A DNA stretch of 64,000 nt, from assembly GCF_010669125.1 (NCBI RefSeq), contig NZ_CP048630.1:1426001-1490000 (forward strand), given 5' to 3'. This document shows positions 37,123 to 45,836 of this stretch, in pieces; position 1 is the first letter of the stretch; every line of letters begins with the position of its first letter. The position numbers and the translations under genes were made by a program. This DNA comes from Ancylobacter pratisalsi. Its GTDB lineage: Bacteria > Pseudomonadota > Alphaproteobacteria > Rhizobiales > Xanthobacteraceae. The notes below the pieces were generated by a model. That model searched no databases and was not told the origin of the DNA. It worked only from the letters and a program-made list of their open reading frames with translations.

Positions 37123-40100
37123 CTATGCCACCGGCCCGGTCGAGGGCTCGATATTGACCATGAACGCCTTGAATTCCGGCGTCTCGATATTCGCATCGCC
37201 CACGAAGGGGGTCAGCACGTTCGCCGGGAAGCCCTTGCGGGCGGCGCCGACGAAGCCCCAGTGGATGGGCACGCCCACCACATGGACCGTCTTGCCGTCG
37301 ATGGTCATCGGCTTGATGCGCTTGGTGACGACCGCCTTGGCAAACAGCGAGCCACGCTTCGACCACACCCGCACCCAGCCGCCGAGCGCGATTCCCTTTT
37401 CCTTCGCCAGCTCCTCCGAGATCTCGACGAACTGCTCCGGCTGCAGGACCGCGTTCACGTGGTTGTTCTTGGTCCAGTAGTGGAAATGCTCGGTGAGACG
37501 GTAGGTGGTGCCGGCATAGGGGAAGGCGGGATCGCCGATATCGGCGAACTGCTTCCAGTCGTCCGGGAACACCCGCGCCACCGGATTGCCGCGCACCTTG
37601 GGCGCGATCACGTTGAGGACCGGACTCTCGAACGGCTCGTAATGCGCCGGGAACGGCCCGTCGCGCATCATCCGGCGCGCGAACAGCCGCCCGGTGCCTT
37701 CCGGGTTCATGATGAACGGGCCGACCTCGCGCGGCTTGGCGGTCGGCGCGATGTCCGGCACGTCATAGCCGGTCCACTTCTCGCCGTTCCACTCGATCAG
37801 CACGCGGGAAGGATCCCACGGCTTGCCGTCCAGGTCGCAGGAGGCACGGTTGTACAGGATGCGCCGGTTGGCCGGCCAGGCGAACGCCCATTTGAGATAG
37901 GCGCCGGTGTCGCCGGGGTCGGAATTGTCCCGGCGCGCCATCATGTTGCCGGCCTCGGTGAAGCTGCCGGTGAACAGCCAGCAGCCCGCTGCCGTGGTGC
38001 CGTCGTCGCGCAGCTGGCCGAAGCCGGACAGCTGCTTGCCGCCTTCCAGAACCTTCTTGGTCGGGTCGTTGGGGTCGAGCACGTCGACCAGCGCCGAACC
38101 GTTCATCTCCTTCGCCAGCTCTTCCGGCGTCGGCTCGCCCGGGTCCGCGTAGGCCCAGTTGAGATTGACGATCGGGTCGGGGAAGGCGCCGCCTTCCTTG
38201 CGGTAAAGCTCCCGCAGGCGCAGGAAGATCTGCGCCATGATCCAGCTGTCATGCTTGGCCTCGCCCGGCGGCGTGCCGCCGGCCCAGTGCCATTGCAGCC
38301 AGCGGCCGGAATTCACCAGCGCGCCCTCGTCCTCCGCGAAGCAGGTCGTGGGCAGCTGGATCACCTCGGTCTGGATGCCGGAGGGATCGGTCTTGTTGTA
38401 GACGCCGTGGTCCTCCCAGAAACGGGCGGTCTCGGTCTGGAGCGGGTCCATGATCACGAGCAGCTTCAGCTTGCCGAGCGCCTCGGCGAGCTTGGCCTTG
38501 TTGGGGAAGGCCTGAAGCGGGTTGAACCCCTGGCAGAAATAGAGGTTCATCTTGCCCTGCTTCATCAGCTCGAAGGCGCGCAATATGTCGTATTGCGGCA
38601 CGTCGAGCTTGGGCAGGTAGTCATAGGCCCAGTTGTTCTGCGCGGTCGCTGCGGCGCCGAACATCGACTTCATGAAGCTGACGAAGAACTTCCTGTAGTT
38701 CTGCCAGTAGCTCATCTGGTTCGGACGCAGCGGCTTGAAGCCGCGGGTCGACATGTAGGTGTCGAAGTCCGGCTCGCTGTCCTTGGGGATGTTCAGATAG
38801 CCCGGGATGAGATTGCTCAGCAGCCCGAGATCGGTCAGCCCCTGGATGTTGGAGTGGCCGCGAAGCGCGTTCACCCCGCCACCGCGCACCCCGACATTGC
38901 CGAGGATGAGCTGCAGCATCGCCATGCCGCGAATGTTCTGCGCCCCCTTGGAATGCTGGGTCCAGCCAAGCGCATACATGGAGGTCATGGTCTTGGTCGG
39001 CGTCGAGCACTCGGCGATCATTTCGGCGACCTTCAGGAACTTGTCCTTCGGGGTGCCGCAGATCCGCTCCACCAGTTCCGGCGTGTAGATGGACACATGC
39101 TTCTTGAGCAGGTTCCACACGCAGCGCGGATCGGTCAGCGTCTCATCGACCAGCGCGTAGCCGTCGGGCCCGATCTCGTATTCCCAGGTCGAGCGGTCGT
39201 AGTCGCGCTTTTCCTCGTCATAGCCGGTGAACAGGCCGTCCTTGTAGTCGAATCCCTCCTTCACGATGAAGGAGGCGTTGGTGAAGGGCTTCACATAGTC
39301 CCACTGCACCTTGTCGTTGCCGATGCAGTAATTGATGACGCCCATCAGGAAGGCGATGTCCGATCCCTGACGAATGGGCGCGTAGAAGTCCGCCACCGCC
39401 GCCGAACGATTGTAGCGTGGATCAACGACGATCAGCTTGGCGCCACGGTTGGCTTTCGCCTCGGTGACCCATTTGAATCCGCACGGATGCGCTTCGGCGG
39501 CATTGCCGCCCATGATGATGACGAGGTCGGCATTCTTGATATCCGTCCAGGAATTCGTCATTGCGCCGCGGCCGAATGTTGGGGCGAGACTCGCCACCGT
39601 CGGGCCGTGTCAGACGCGTGCCTGGTTATCGAATGCCAGAATCCCGGTCGAGCGCACCACCTTGTAGGTGGCGAACGCCGTCTCGTTGGTTGTGGCGGAA
39701 GCCGCCAGGAAGCCGGCGGTCAGCCAGCGGTTCACGGTGACGCCATCGCCATTGGTGGCGATGAAGTTGGCGTCGCGATCGTCCTTCATGGCGCGGGCGA
39801 TCTTGTCGAGCGCCACGTCCCAGGACACCGCCTCGAACGCATCGGCGCCCGCCTTGCGCAGCATCGGCTGGGTGAGCCGGGTCTCCGACTTCACGATGTC
39901 GAGCAGCGCGGCGCCCTTGGGGCACAGCGTGCCGCGATTGGTGGGGTGGTCGGCGTCGCCCTCGATATGGACGATGTCGGCCTTCTCGCCCTTCCGAAGG
40001 TCGCCCTTCGAGTAGAGGATGATGCCGCAGGCGACCGAGCAGTAGGTGCAGGTGTTTCGCGTTTCCGTGGTGTTGACCAGATGGAACGGCTTCACGGCCG

Positions 40101-40209
40101 CGGCAACCGCGGCCTCCGCCTCGCTGAAGCCGAAGGCTCCAAGCGTTGTCCCCGCGATCCCCGCACCCGACGTTTTCAGGAACGTCCGGCGCGAGAGCTC
40201 CATATTCAT
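37123..40209 (-). CDS. fdoG: Selenocysteine-containing formate dehydrogenase catalytic (alpha) subunit
   Basis: 1028 residues when the in-frame TGA at 39612-39610 is read as selenocysteine (Sec200). Tat signal SRRTFLK at residues 6-12; N-terminal 4Fe-4S ligands CTYCSVAC with LCPKG; then NQARV-Sec-HGPTV, identical in layout to E. coli FdnG (Sec196). The molybdenum/tungsten bis-MGD domains follow (LVIIMGGNAAEAHP, C-terminal LGGWVRVWSKRG). It oxidises formate on the periplasmic side. Start 40209 has GGGAGGGG upstream; MELSRR at 40203 is an alternative. A conventional gene caller would split it into two pieces at 39610. Confidence 0.97.
39581..39612 (-). promoter_or_regulatory. Sec codon and SECIS-like hairpin in fdoG
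   Basis: The TGA (39612-39610) is followed by CACGGCCCGACGG and then a stem-loop GGTGGCGAG-TCT-CGCCCC (39598-39581), closely resembling the fdnG/fdhF SECIS with GU in the apical loop. SelB's last winged-helix domains recognise this apical stem. Downstream coding sequence is constrained accordingly. Confidence 0.88.
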
Positions 40210-40314
40210 GCGAGCCCCTCCCGAGTTACCGTTGCAAAAGCCATCACACGATAGGCTTTCTCCATCGTGAGGCTATATTTTTCACTGTTCTAATGTCAAA
40301 CCGACGAAAGACGG

Positions 40315-40339
40315 ACGGCTCACAAAAAGCCGTGTTTTT
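40315..40339 (+). terminator. Terminator-like hairpin upstream of the TlpA-like gene
   Basis: ACGGCT (40315-40320) pairs with AGCCGT (40328-40333), 7-base loop, then GTTTTT. It has intrinsic-terminator form but lies in the divergent fdoG/tlpA intergenic region, 112 bases before the first plus-strand start. It could stop spurious plus-strand transcripts or attenuate the leader of the TlpA-transglutaminase-selD unit. Confidence 0.5.
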
Positions 40340-40450
40340 CCAACGCTCTCCCGACATCGCCGTGCCATTTGGCAATGGTGCGATGCAAGAGCGGCCCGCT
40401 TCACCAAACCGGCAATTGACGATTCAACAGCGCCGTCGCAGCATCGCGCC

Positions 40451-41065
40451 GTGCTTACCCACAGGGCTCCCGCGTGCCGGGGCAGTGTCGCATTACCGAG
40501 CGTCTTGGCGTCTTTGCTGCTGCATCTGTCCCTGGCGACGGATGCAGGCGCCCAGACTTTGCCGGATTCGCCGCTGCCGCGCGGCGAGCCCACGCCGCCC
40601 GTCGCCCTGGAAAGCCTCGATCACGGACCGCAAACCCTTGCTGCATTGCAAGGCAGGGTGGTGCTCGTTCACTTTTTCGCGACGTGGTGCGAGCCGTGCC
40701 GCGAAGAGATGGCGGCGCTCACGCGTCTGGCCGGACGCATGACCGATCGCCCCTTCGACATCCTCGCCGTCGACGTCGGCGAGCCGTTCACGCGTATCCG
40801 CCGTTTCTTCGCCGCCGACCCCGTGCCGTTCCCGATCCTGATCGACGAGGACCGCGCCACCAAGAAGGCGTGGAAGGTCGAATTCTTCCCCACCAGCTAT
40901 CTTCTCGCCGCCGATCACCGGCTGGCGCTGTATGCCGTCGGCCCCGTCGACTGGGACTCGCCGGCGGCGCTTGAGGCGATCGAGCCCCTCCTTTCCGGCA
41001 TCGAGGCGCCCGAGCGCGCGCCGGTGCTGCCGCCCCTGCCTGAAACACCCGGGAGCAAGCCATGA
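40451..41065 (+). CDS. TlpA/ResA-like periplasmic thioredoxin
   Basis: 204 residues. Signal-like N-terminus (hydrophobic 12-30), then VVLVHFFATWCEPCREEMAAL with the redox pair Cys80-x-x-Cys83, DVGEPF, and the cis-proline segment FFPTSYLL. TlpA/ResA proteins reduce disulfides in the periplasm. I use the GTG at 40451; another start is possible because no strong ribosome site is visible. Its stop overlaps the next ATG. Divergent from the selenoprotein gene fdoG and upstream of selD, so it may be needed for FDH function or protection. Confidence 0.85.
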   Translation: MLTHRAPACRGSVALPSVLASLLLHLSLATDAGAQTLPDSPLPRGEPTPPVALESLDHGPQTLAALQGRVVLVHFFATWCEPCREEMAALTRLAGRMTDRPFDILAVDVGEPFTRIRRFFAADPVPFPILIDEDRATKKAWKVEFFPTSYLLAADHRLALYAVGPVDWDSPAALEAIEPLLSGIEAPERAPVLPPLPETPGSKP

Positions 41066-42189
41066 CCAACCGTCGCGATTTCCTGAAAGCCGGCGCGGCC
41101 CTCGCTGCCGTTGCCGCGGTTCCCCACCACGCCCTGGCGCAGGCGGCCAGCCCCGCCATGGCGGCCTTCGCCCCCAAGCCCGGCGCCTGGCGCCAGTTCG
41201 AGGTCGTCACCACGCTCGATGTCGCCCCGGTCGAAGGCAAGGCGGGCCCGGCCCAGGCATGGATCCCGCTCCCCTCCTACACGGCGGCGGACTGGTTCAA
41301 GCCGGCTGGCAACAGCTGGAAGACCAACGCCAAGACCGCCGAACTGGTGAAGGATCCCCATTACGGCGCCGAGATGCTGCATCTCACCTGGGCCGAAGGC
41401 GAGGCCAACCCGACCGCCGAGATCATCTCGAAGGTCGCCACCCGCGCTCGCGGCACCGATTTCTCCAAGCCCGGCAACGCCGCCCCGCTTGCCCCCGAGC
41501 AGCGCGCGCTGTTCCTCGCCCCCACCGATCTCATCCCCACCGACGGCATCGTGAAGGCAGCCGCCGACAAGATCGTCGCCGGCAAGACCACCGATATCGA
41601 AAAGTCCCGTGCCATCTATGAATGGGTGGTGGAGAACACCTATCGCAACGCCGCCACGCGCGGCTGCGGCAGCGGCGATGTCGGCGCCCTGCTGGCGAGC
41701 GGCAATCTGGGGGGCAAATGCGCGGACCTGAACGCGCTGTTCGTCGGCCTCAACCGCGCCGTCGGCATCCCCGCCCGCGACCTGTACGGCATCCGCGTCG
41801 CCCCCTCCGCCTTCGGCTACAAGAGCCTGGGTGCCAATTCGCCCACCATCTCCAAGGCCCAGCACTGCCGCTCCGAGGTCTGGCTCGATGGTTTCGGCTG
41901 GGTGGCGACGGACCCGGCGGATGTGCGCAAGGTCGTGCTTGAGGAACCCCCGGGGAAGAACGCCATGGATGACGCCAAGGTGCTGGCGGCCCGCAAGGCG
42001 CTGTTCGGCGCGTGGGAGGGCAACTGGCTGGCCTATAATGACGGCCACGACATCGCCCTGCCCGGCTCGAACGGCGCCAAGCTCGGCTTCCTCATGTACC
42101 CGCAGGCGGAAGTGGCGAGCCTGCGCCACGACTGCCTCGACCCGGACGCCTTCGCCTACAAGATCACCGCCACCGAAATCGAGGCCTGA
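41062..42189 (+). CDS. Tat-exported transglutaminase-fold protein
   Basis: 375 residues. Twin-arginine signal NRRDFLKAGAALAAV with AxA cleavage near 26. The transglutaminase-like core shows the triad: Cys220 in GGKCADLNALFVGLNRAVGIPAR, His268 in AQHCRSEVWLDGFGW and Asp284 in VATDPADV. Bacterial members are usually proteases or amidases acting on peptides or wall. Coupled by ATGA overlap to the TlpA-like gene and followed 57 bases later by selD. Function unknown; the Tat route is shared with FdoG, which is suggestive only. Confidence 0.82.
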   Translation: MTNRRDFLKAGAALAAVAAVPHHALAQAASPAMAAFAPKPGAWRQFEVVTTLDVAPVEGKAGPAQAWIPLPSYTAADWFKPAGNSWKTNAKTAELVKDPHYGAEMLHLTWAEGEANPTAEIISKVATRARGTDFSKPGNAAPLAPEQRALFLAPTDLIPTDGIVKAAADKIVAGKTTDIEKSRAIYEWVVENTYRNAATRGCGSGDVGALLASGNLGGKCADLNALFVGLNRAVGIPARDLYGIRVAPSAFGYKSLGANSPTISKAQHCRSEVWLDGFGWVATDPADVRKVVLEEPPGKNAMDDAKVLAARKALFGAWEGNWLAYNDGHDIALPGSNGAKLGFLMYPQAEVASLRHDCLDPDAFAYKITATEIEA

Positions 42190-42246
42190 TCGCGCCCATA
42201 TCCCGCGCCTCTCACCAAAGGGGGAGGCGAACAACTGGAAGTCGCC

Positions 42247-43323
42247 ATGCTCGACAAGCCCCGCGAAGGGGCGTCTCCGGACGCCCCGTTCCGCCTCACC
42301 AGCCTCGCCCATGGCGGAGGCTGCGGCTGCAAGCTCGCGCCCTCGGTGCTGCGCGAGCTGCTCGGCGAGCAGCCGCCGGGCGGACCTTTCGAGCGCCTTC
42401 TGGTGGGCACCGAAACCGGCGACGACGCGGCGGTCTACCAGCTCGACGACGGCACCTGCCTCATCGCCACCACCGACTTCTTCATGCCGATGGTGGACGA
42501 TCCCTACGAGTTCGGCCGCATCGCCGCCACTAACGCGATTTCGGATGTCTATGCCATGGGCGGCAAGCCGCTGATGGCGCTGGCGATCCTCGGCATGCCG
42601 CTGGGCAGGCTTCCAACCCACATGGTGCGGGAGATCCTGAGAGGCGGACAGGCGATCGCGGCGCAGGCGGGCATTCCGGTCGCGGGCGGGCATTCCATCG
42701 ACGCGCCCGAGCCGATCTACGGCCTGGCGGTCATCGGCACCGCCCCGCCGCAGTCCATCCGCCGCAACAGCACCGCGCGGGCCGGCGATGCGCTCATTCT
42801 CACCAAGGCGCTCGGCGTCGGGCTCTACTCGGCGGCGTTCAAGAAGGAGGCCCTGGACCCGGCCGCCTATGGGGAAATGATCGCCTCGATGACCACGCTC
42901 AATCGCATCGGCACCGAGCTGGGCAAGCGCGCGGAGGTGCATGCGGTCACCGACGTCACCGGTTTCGGCATTCTCGGCCACGGGCTGGAAATGGCACGCG
43001 GCTCAGATCTCGCCCTGCACCTTAACGCCAACGCCCTTCCCCTCTTGCACGAGGCGGAAAGGCTGGCGCAGGCCGGCTACGTCACCGGCGCCTCGCACCG
43101 CAACTGGGCGAGCTACGGCGAGGCGGTCGCGCTTGCCGAAGGCGTCCCGGACTGGCGCCGGCACATACTGACCGATCCGCAAACCTCCGGCGGCCTTCTG
43201 GTGGCCGTCGCGCCGGAAGCGGCGCAGCCGCTGCTCGCCGAAATCCGGGCGGCCGGCTACCCTTGCGCGGCGCTCATCGGACGGATGGCCGAGGGCGCGC
43301 CCGGCGTCGTCGTGTCCGGCTGA
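42247..43323 (+). CDS. selD: Selenide, water dikinase (selenophosphate synthetase)
   Basis: 358 residues. The catalytic loop [10 protein letters not shown] places Cys26 and Lys29 at the positions of E. coli Cys17 and Lys20; this is the cysteine, not the selenocysteine, form. ATP-binding [41 protein letters not shown] and the C-terminal [12 protein letters not shown] confirm the family. It makes selenophosphate for SelA. The 3' end overlaps the convergent HxlR gene by 67 bases. Confidence 0.97.
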   Translation: MLDKPREGASPDAPFRLTSLAHGGGCGCKLAPSVLRELLGEQPPGGPFERLLVGTETGDDAAVYQLDDGTCLIATTDFFMPMVDDPYEFGRIAATNAISDVYAMGGKPLMALAILGMPLGRLPTHMVREILRGGQAIAAQAGIPVAGGHSIDAPEPIYGLAVIGTAPPQSIRRNSTARAGDALILTKALGVGLYSAAFKKEALDPAAYGEMIASMTTLNRIGTELGKRAEVHAVTDVTGFGILGHGLEMARGSDLALHLNANALPLLHEAERLAQAGYVTGASHRNWASYGEAVALAEGVPDWRRHILTDPQTSGGLLVAVAPEAAQPLLAEIRAAGYPCAALIGRMAEGAPGVVVSG

Positions 43324-43694
43324 CGACGCGCCGCGCGCACGCGCTCGCGGTTCTCGTCCGCCCAGACAATAAGCCCGCCCAGCGGCACCATGAGAGAGTG
43401 GCCGAGCTCGGTCAGCTCATAGTCGACGCGCGGCGGCACGGTGGCGAACACGGTGCGCGAGATCAGCCCGTCCGCCTCCAGCTGGCGCAGCGTCTGGGTC
43501 AGCATGCGCTGGGAGATGTCGGGTATCGCCCGGCGCAGCTCCGAGAACCGCCGGATGCGCGGCTGAAGCTCCATCAGCACCAGCACGCTCCAGCGATCGC
43601 CAATGCGGTCCAGCAGCGCCCGCGTCGGGCATACGGCGCCAAGAGCGAGCCGGTCCTTCATCAGACCCGCTTTGACTGAACTGTCCTGCGCCAT
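43257..43694 (-). CDS. HxlR-family winged-helix regulator
   Basis: 145 residues. [59 protein letters not shown] is the HxlR wHTH core, with the N-terminal Cys typical of thiol- or quinone-sensing members. GAGGAGG before the ATG at 43694 sets the start. Divergent from a QorB-like reductase, the same layout as ytfH/qorB in E. coli, so it likely controls that gene. Confidence 0.92.
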   Translation of the reverse strand: MAQDSSVKAGLMKDRLALGAVCPTRALLDRIGDRWSVLVLMELQPRIRRFSELRRAIPDISQRMLTQTLRQLEADGLISRTVFATVPPRVDYELTELGHSLMVPLGGLIVWADENRERVRAARRQPDTTTPGAPSAIRPMSAAQG

Positions 43695-43766
43695 TTTCGC
43701 CTCCTCGCCCGCGCCGATGGTTACTCCGCGCATACCGACGCACGGAAAAAACCCTTCTTGCGCCTA

Positions 43767-43795
43767 ACTCTCAATTACGCATGTTACTCTCAATT
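43767..43795. promoter_or_regulatory. Direct repeats in the hxlR/qorB intergenic region, candidate operator
   Basis: ACTCTCAATT occurs at 43767-43776 and again at 43786-43795, 19 bp apart, in an AT-richer patch midway between the divergent genes. TTACG/CGTAA arms partly flank the second copy. A duplicated site in this position fits an HxlR dimer pair or overlapping divergent promoters. Confidence 0.55.
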
Positions 43796-43839
43796 CGTAA
43801 CCAAGGACAGCACCCCTGTCCGTTGAAGGACATGCGACC

Positions 43840-44694
43840 ATGATCGTCATCACCGCCGCCAGCGGCAAACTCGGCACCACGCTTGCGCATTCGCTGAAGG
43901 CCAAGGGCCTCGCCCGCCAGGTGCGCCTCGCCGTCCGCTCGCCGGAAAAGCTCGCGGACCGCGCCGCCGAGGGCTTCGACGTCGTCGCCGCCGATTATGA
44001 CAATCCGGCAAGCCTCAAGGCGGCCCTCGCCGGCGCGCAGACCCTGGCGCTGATCTCCGGCGTGGGGCCGAACGAGGCCCGTATCGCCCAGCACCACAAC
44101 GCCATCGAGGCGGCGAAGGCCGCGGGCGTCGCGCGGATCATCTACACCAGCGCCACCAACCCGGTCGGCACCAGCCTGTTTGACTGGGCCAAGGCGCATG
44201 AGGCCACCGAAGCCGAGCTGAAGGCTTCCGGGCTCACCTACACCATCCTGCGCGACAACGCGTATTTCTCGAACAACGATGCGCTGTTCGCCAGCGCGCG
44301 GGAAAGCGGCGTGCTGGCCTTCACCGGCATCGAGGCCAAGGTCGCCTATGTCGCGCATCAGGACGTGGCGGATTCGATCGTCGGCGCCCTGCTCGGCACC
44401 GGCCATGACAACAAGACCTACGAAATCGCGGGCGGCCAGGCCTGGAGCGCGGTGGAACTCGCCGCCATCCTCACCGAACTGACGGGCAAGGAGATCAAGG
44501 CGCTGGACGTGCCGGTCTCCGCCTTCGAGGATCATTTCCGCGGCATGGGCATGCCGGAATGGCTCGCCACCGGCATCGGCGGCTTCTACGCGGCACTGGG
44601 CGCGGGCGAATACGCCGCGACCTCGGGCGATGTCGCGCATCTCGCCGGCCGCCCCTCGACCAGCGCCCGCGACTATCTCGCCTCGATTCTCTGA
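43840..44694 (+). CDS. NmrA-like NAD(P)H:quinone reductase (QorB-like)
   Basis: 284 residues. Rossmann start MIVITAASGKLGTTLAHSLKAKG, ADYDNPASLKAAL, YTSATNPVGTSLFDWAKAHEATEAELKASGLTYTILRDNAYFSN, all typical of the YtfG/QorB atypical SDR group that reduces quinones with NADPH. Paired with the divergent HxlR regulator, it probably answers electrophile or quinone stress. Confidence 0.88.
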   Translation: MIVITAASGKLGTTLAHSLKAKGLARQVRLAVRSPEKLADRAAEGFDVVAADYDNPASLKAALAGAQTLALISGVGPNEARIAQHHNAIEAAKAAGVARIIYTSATNPVGTSLFDWAKAHEATEAELKASGLTYTILRDNAYFSNNDALFASARESGVLAFTGIEAKVAYVAHQDVADSIVGALLGTGHDNKTYEIAGGQAWSAVELAAILTELTGKEIKALDVPVSAFEDHFRGMGMPEWLATGIGGFYAALGAGEYAATSGDVAHLAGRPSTSARDYLASIL

Positions 44695-44743
44695 GCGCAC
44701 ACCGCCTGTCGCCCGCAGGGCGTCCGCGCCCGCGGGCGGCCTG

Positions 44744-44779
44744 CCCCGGGCCGGGGTTTTTCCGGCCTCCGGCCCGGGG
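44744..44779. terminator. Strong GC hairpin between convergent qorB-like and lysR genes
   Basis: CCCCGGGCCGG (44744-44754) pairs perfectly with CCGGCCCGGGG (44769-44779), 14-base loop containing TTTTT. It lies between two convergent stops and probably ends transcription both ways. Confidence 0.7.
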
Positions 44780-44797
44780 GCTTGGCCTGATCCCACC

Positions 44798-45697
44798 TCA
44801 CGCGTCGATCCGTTCGACGAGGAAGTCGATAAAGGCGCGGATGCGCGCGTCCAGATGGGCATGGCCGACATAGACCGCGCTGATCTGCTCCACCTCCCGC
44901 GGGTTGAACGCTTCCAGCACCGGCACCAGCCGCCCGGCCTCGATGTCCTTCTGGACATGGAAGCGGCCGATACGCGCCAGCCCGAGGCCCGCCAGCGCCA
45001 GCCGGCGCACCACTGCGCCGCTATTGCCCTCGAAATTGCCGTGCACGGTGCGGGTGTAGACCGCCCCCGTCGCGGGATCGCGGAACGGCCAGTCGTCCAG
45101 TGTCCGGCGAAAATTGAACAGCAGGCCGTTATGCCGGTCGAGATCCTCCGGCGTTTCCGGCACCCCGTGCCGCGCCAGATAGTCGGGCGAGGCCACGATC
45201 ACCCGAAAGCTGTCGAAGATGCGCCGGGCCTTCAGCGAGGAATCGCGCAGGTTTCCGGTGCGAAGTGCCAGGTCGGTACGCTCGCCCAAAAGGTCGATCA
45301 CGCTGTCGGTCAGCGACAGGTCCAGCTGCACCTGCGGATAGCGGGCGAGAAACTCGGGTATCAGCGGCACGAGATAAAGCTCGCCGAAGGCCACCAGCGA
45401 GGAAATCCGCAACCGACCGCTCGGCAGCGCCGCCGCGCCCGCCGCAACCTGCCGCTCGGCCGCCTCGATCTCGGTGAGGATGGCGCGGGCGCGGGCGACA
45501 TAGGCTTCACCCTCCGTCGTCAGCATCAGGGCGCGCGTCGAGCGCAGCAGCAGCCGTACACCCAGCCGCGCCTCGATGCGCGAGACAATCTTGCTCACCC
45601 CCGAGGGCGAAAGCCGGAGCGCGCGGCCGGCGGCGGAGAAGCTGCCGCGATCGACAACCTCTACCAGCACCTGCATTTCTCCCGCCCGATTGTCCAT
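44798..45697 (-). CDS. LysR-family transcriptional regulator
   Basis: 299 residues. wHTH FVEVVDRGSFSAAGRALRLSPSGVSKIVSRIEARLGVRLLLRSTR-like N-terminus (VLVEVVDRGSFSAAGRAL), then the LysR substrate-binding fold. Divergent from the MFS/aldo-keto reductase pair across 139 bases; TTCAGGT is repeated at 45697-45703 and 45718-45724 there. It likely regulates the transporter. Confidence 0.93.
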   Translation of the reverse strand: MDNRAGEMQVLVEVVDRGSFSAAGRALRLSPSGVSKIVSRIEARLGVRLLLRSTRALMLTTEGEAYVARARAILTEIEAAERQVAAGAAALPSGRLRISSLVAFGELYLVPLIPEFLARYPQVQLDLSLTDSVIDLLGERTDLALRTGNLRDSSLKARRIFDSFRVIVASPDYLARHGVPETPEDLDRHNGLLFNFRRTLDDWPFRDPATGAVYTRTVHGNFEGNSGAVVRRLALAGLGLARIGRFHVQKDIEAGRLVPVLEAFNPREVEQISAVYVGHAHLDARIRAFIDFLVERIDA

Positions 45698-45836
45698 TCA
45701 GGTACCCACTTGTGACTTCAGGTCATATATCTTGATACGGCTCTTGGAATAAACAGACGAGATCGAACACCCCATAGTGAAGGCAACCTGATTCATTCCA
45801 ACGTGGCGCCCGCTGGGGCGCTCGGGAGCTTTCACC

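Noticed and set aside
39610..39612. Nonsense mutation or pseudogene in fdoG
   Set aside because: The TGA aligns with the known Sec position, has a SECIS hairpin, and selA, selB, selC and selD are all present.
36334..40254. 1306-codon open frame antisense to fdoGHI
   Set aside because: It is a high-GC shadow frame: His/Arg/Gly-rich composition, no family motifs, and it runs against three clearly functional genes.
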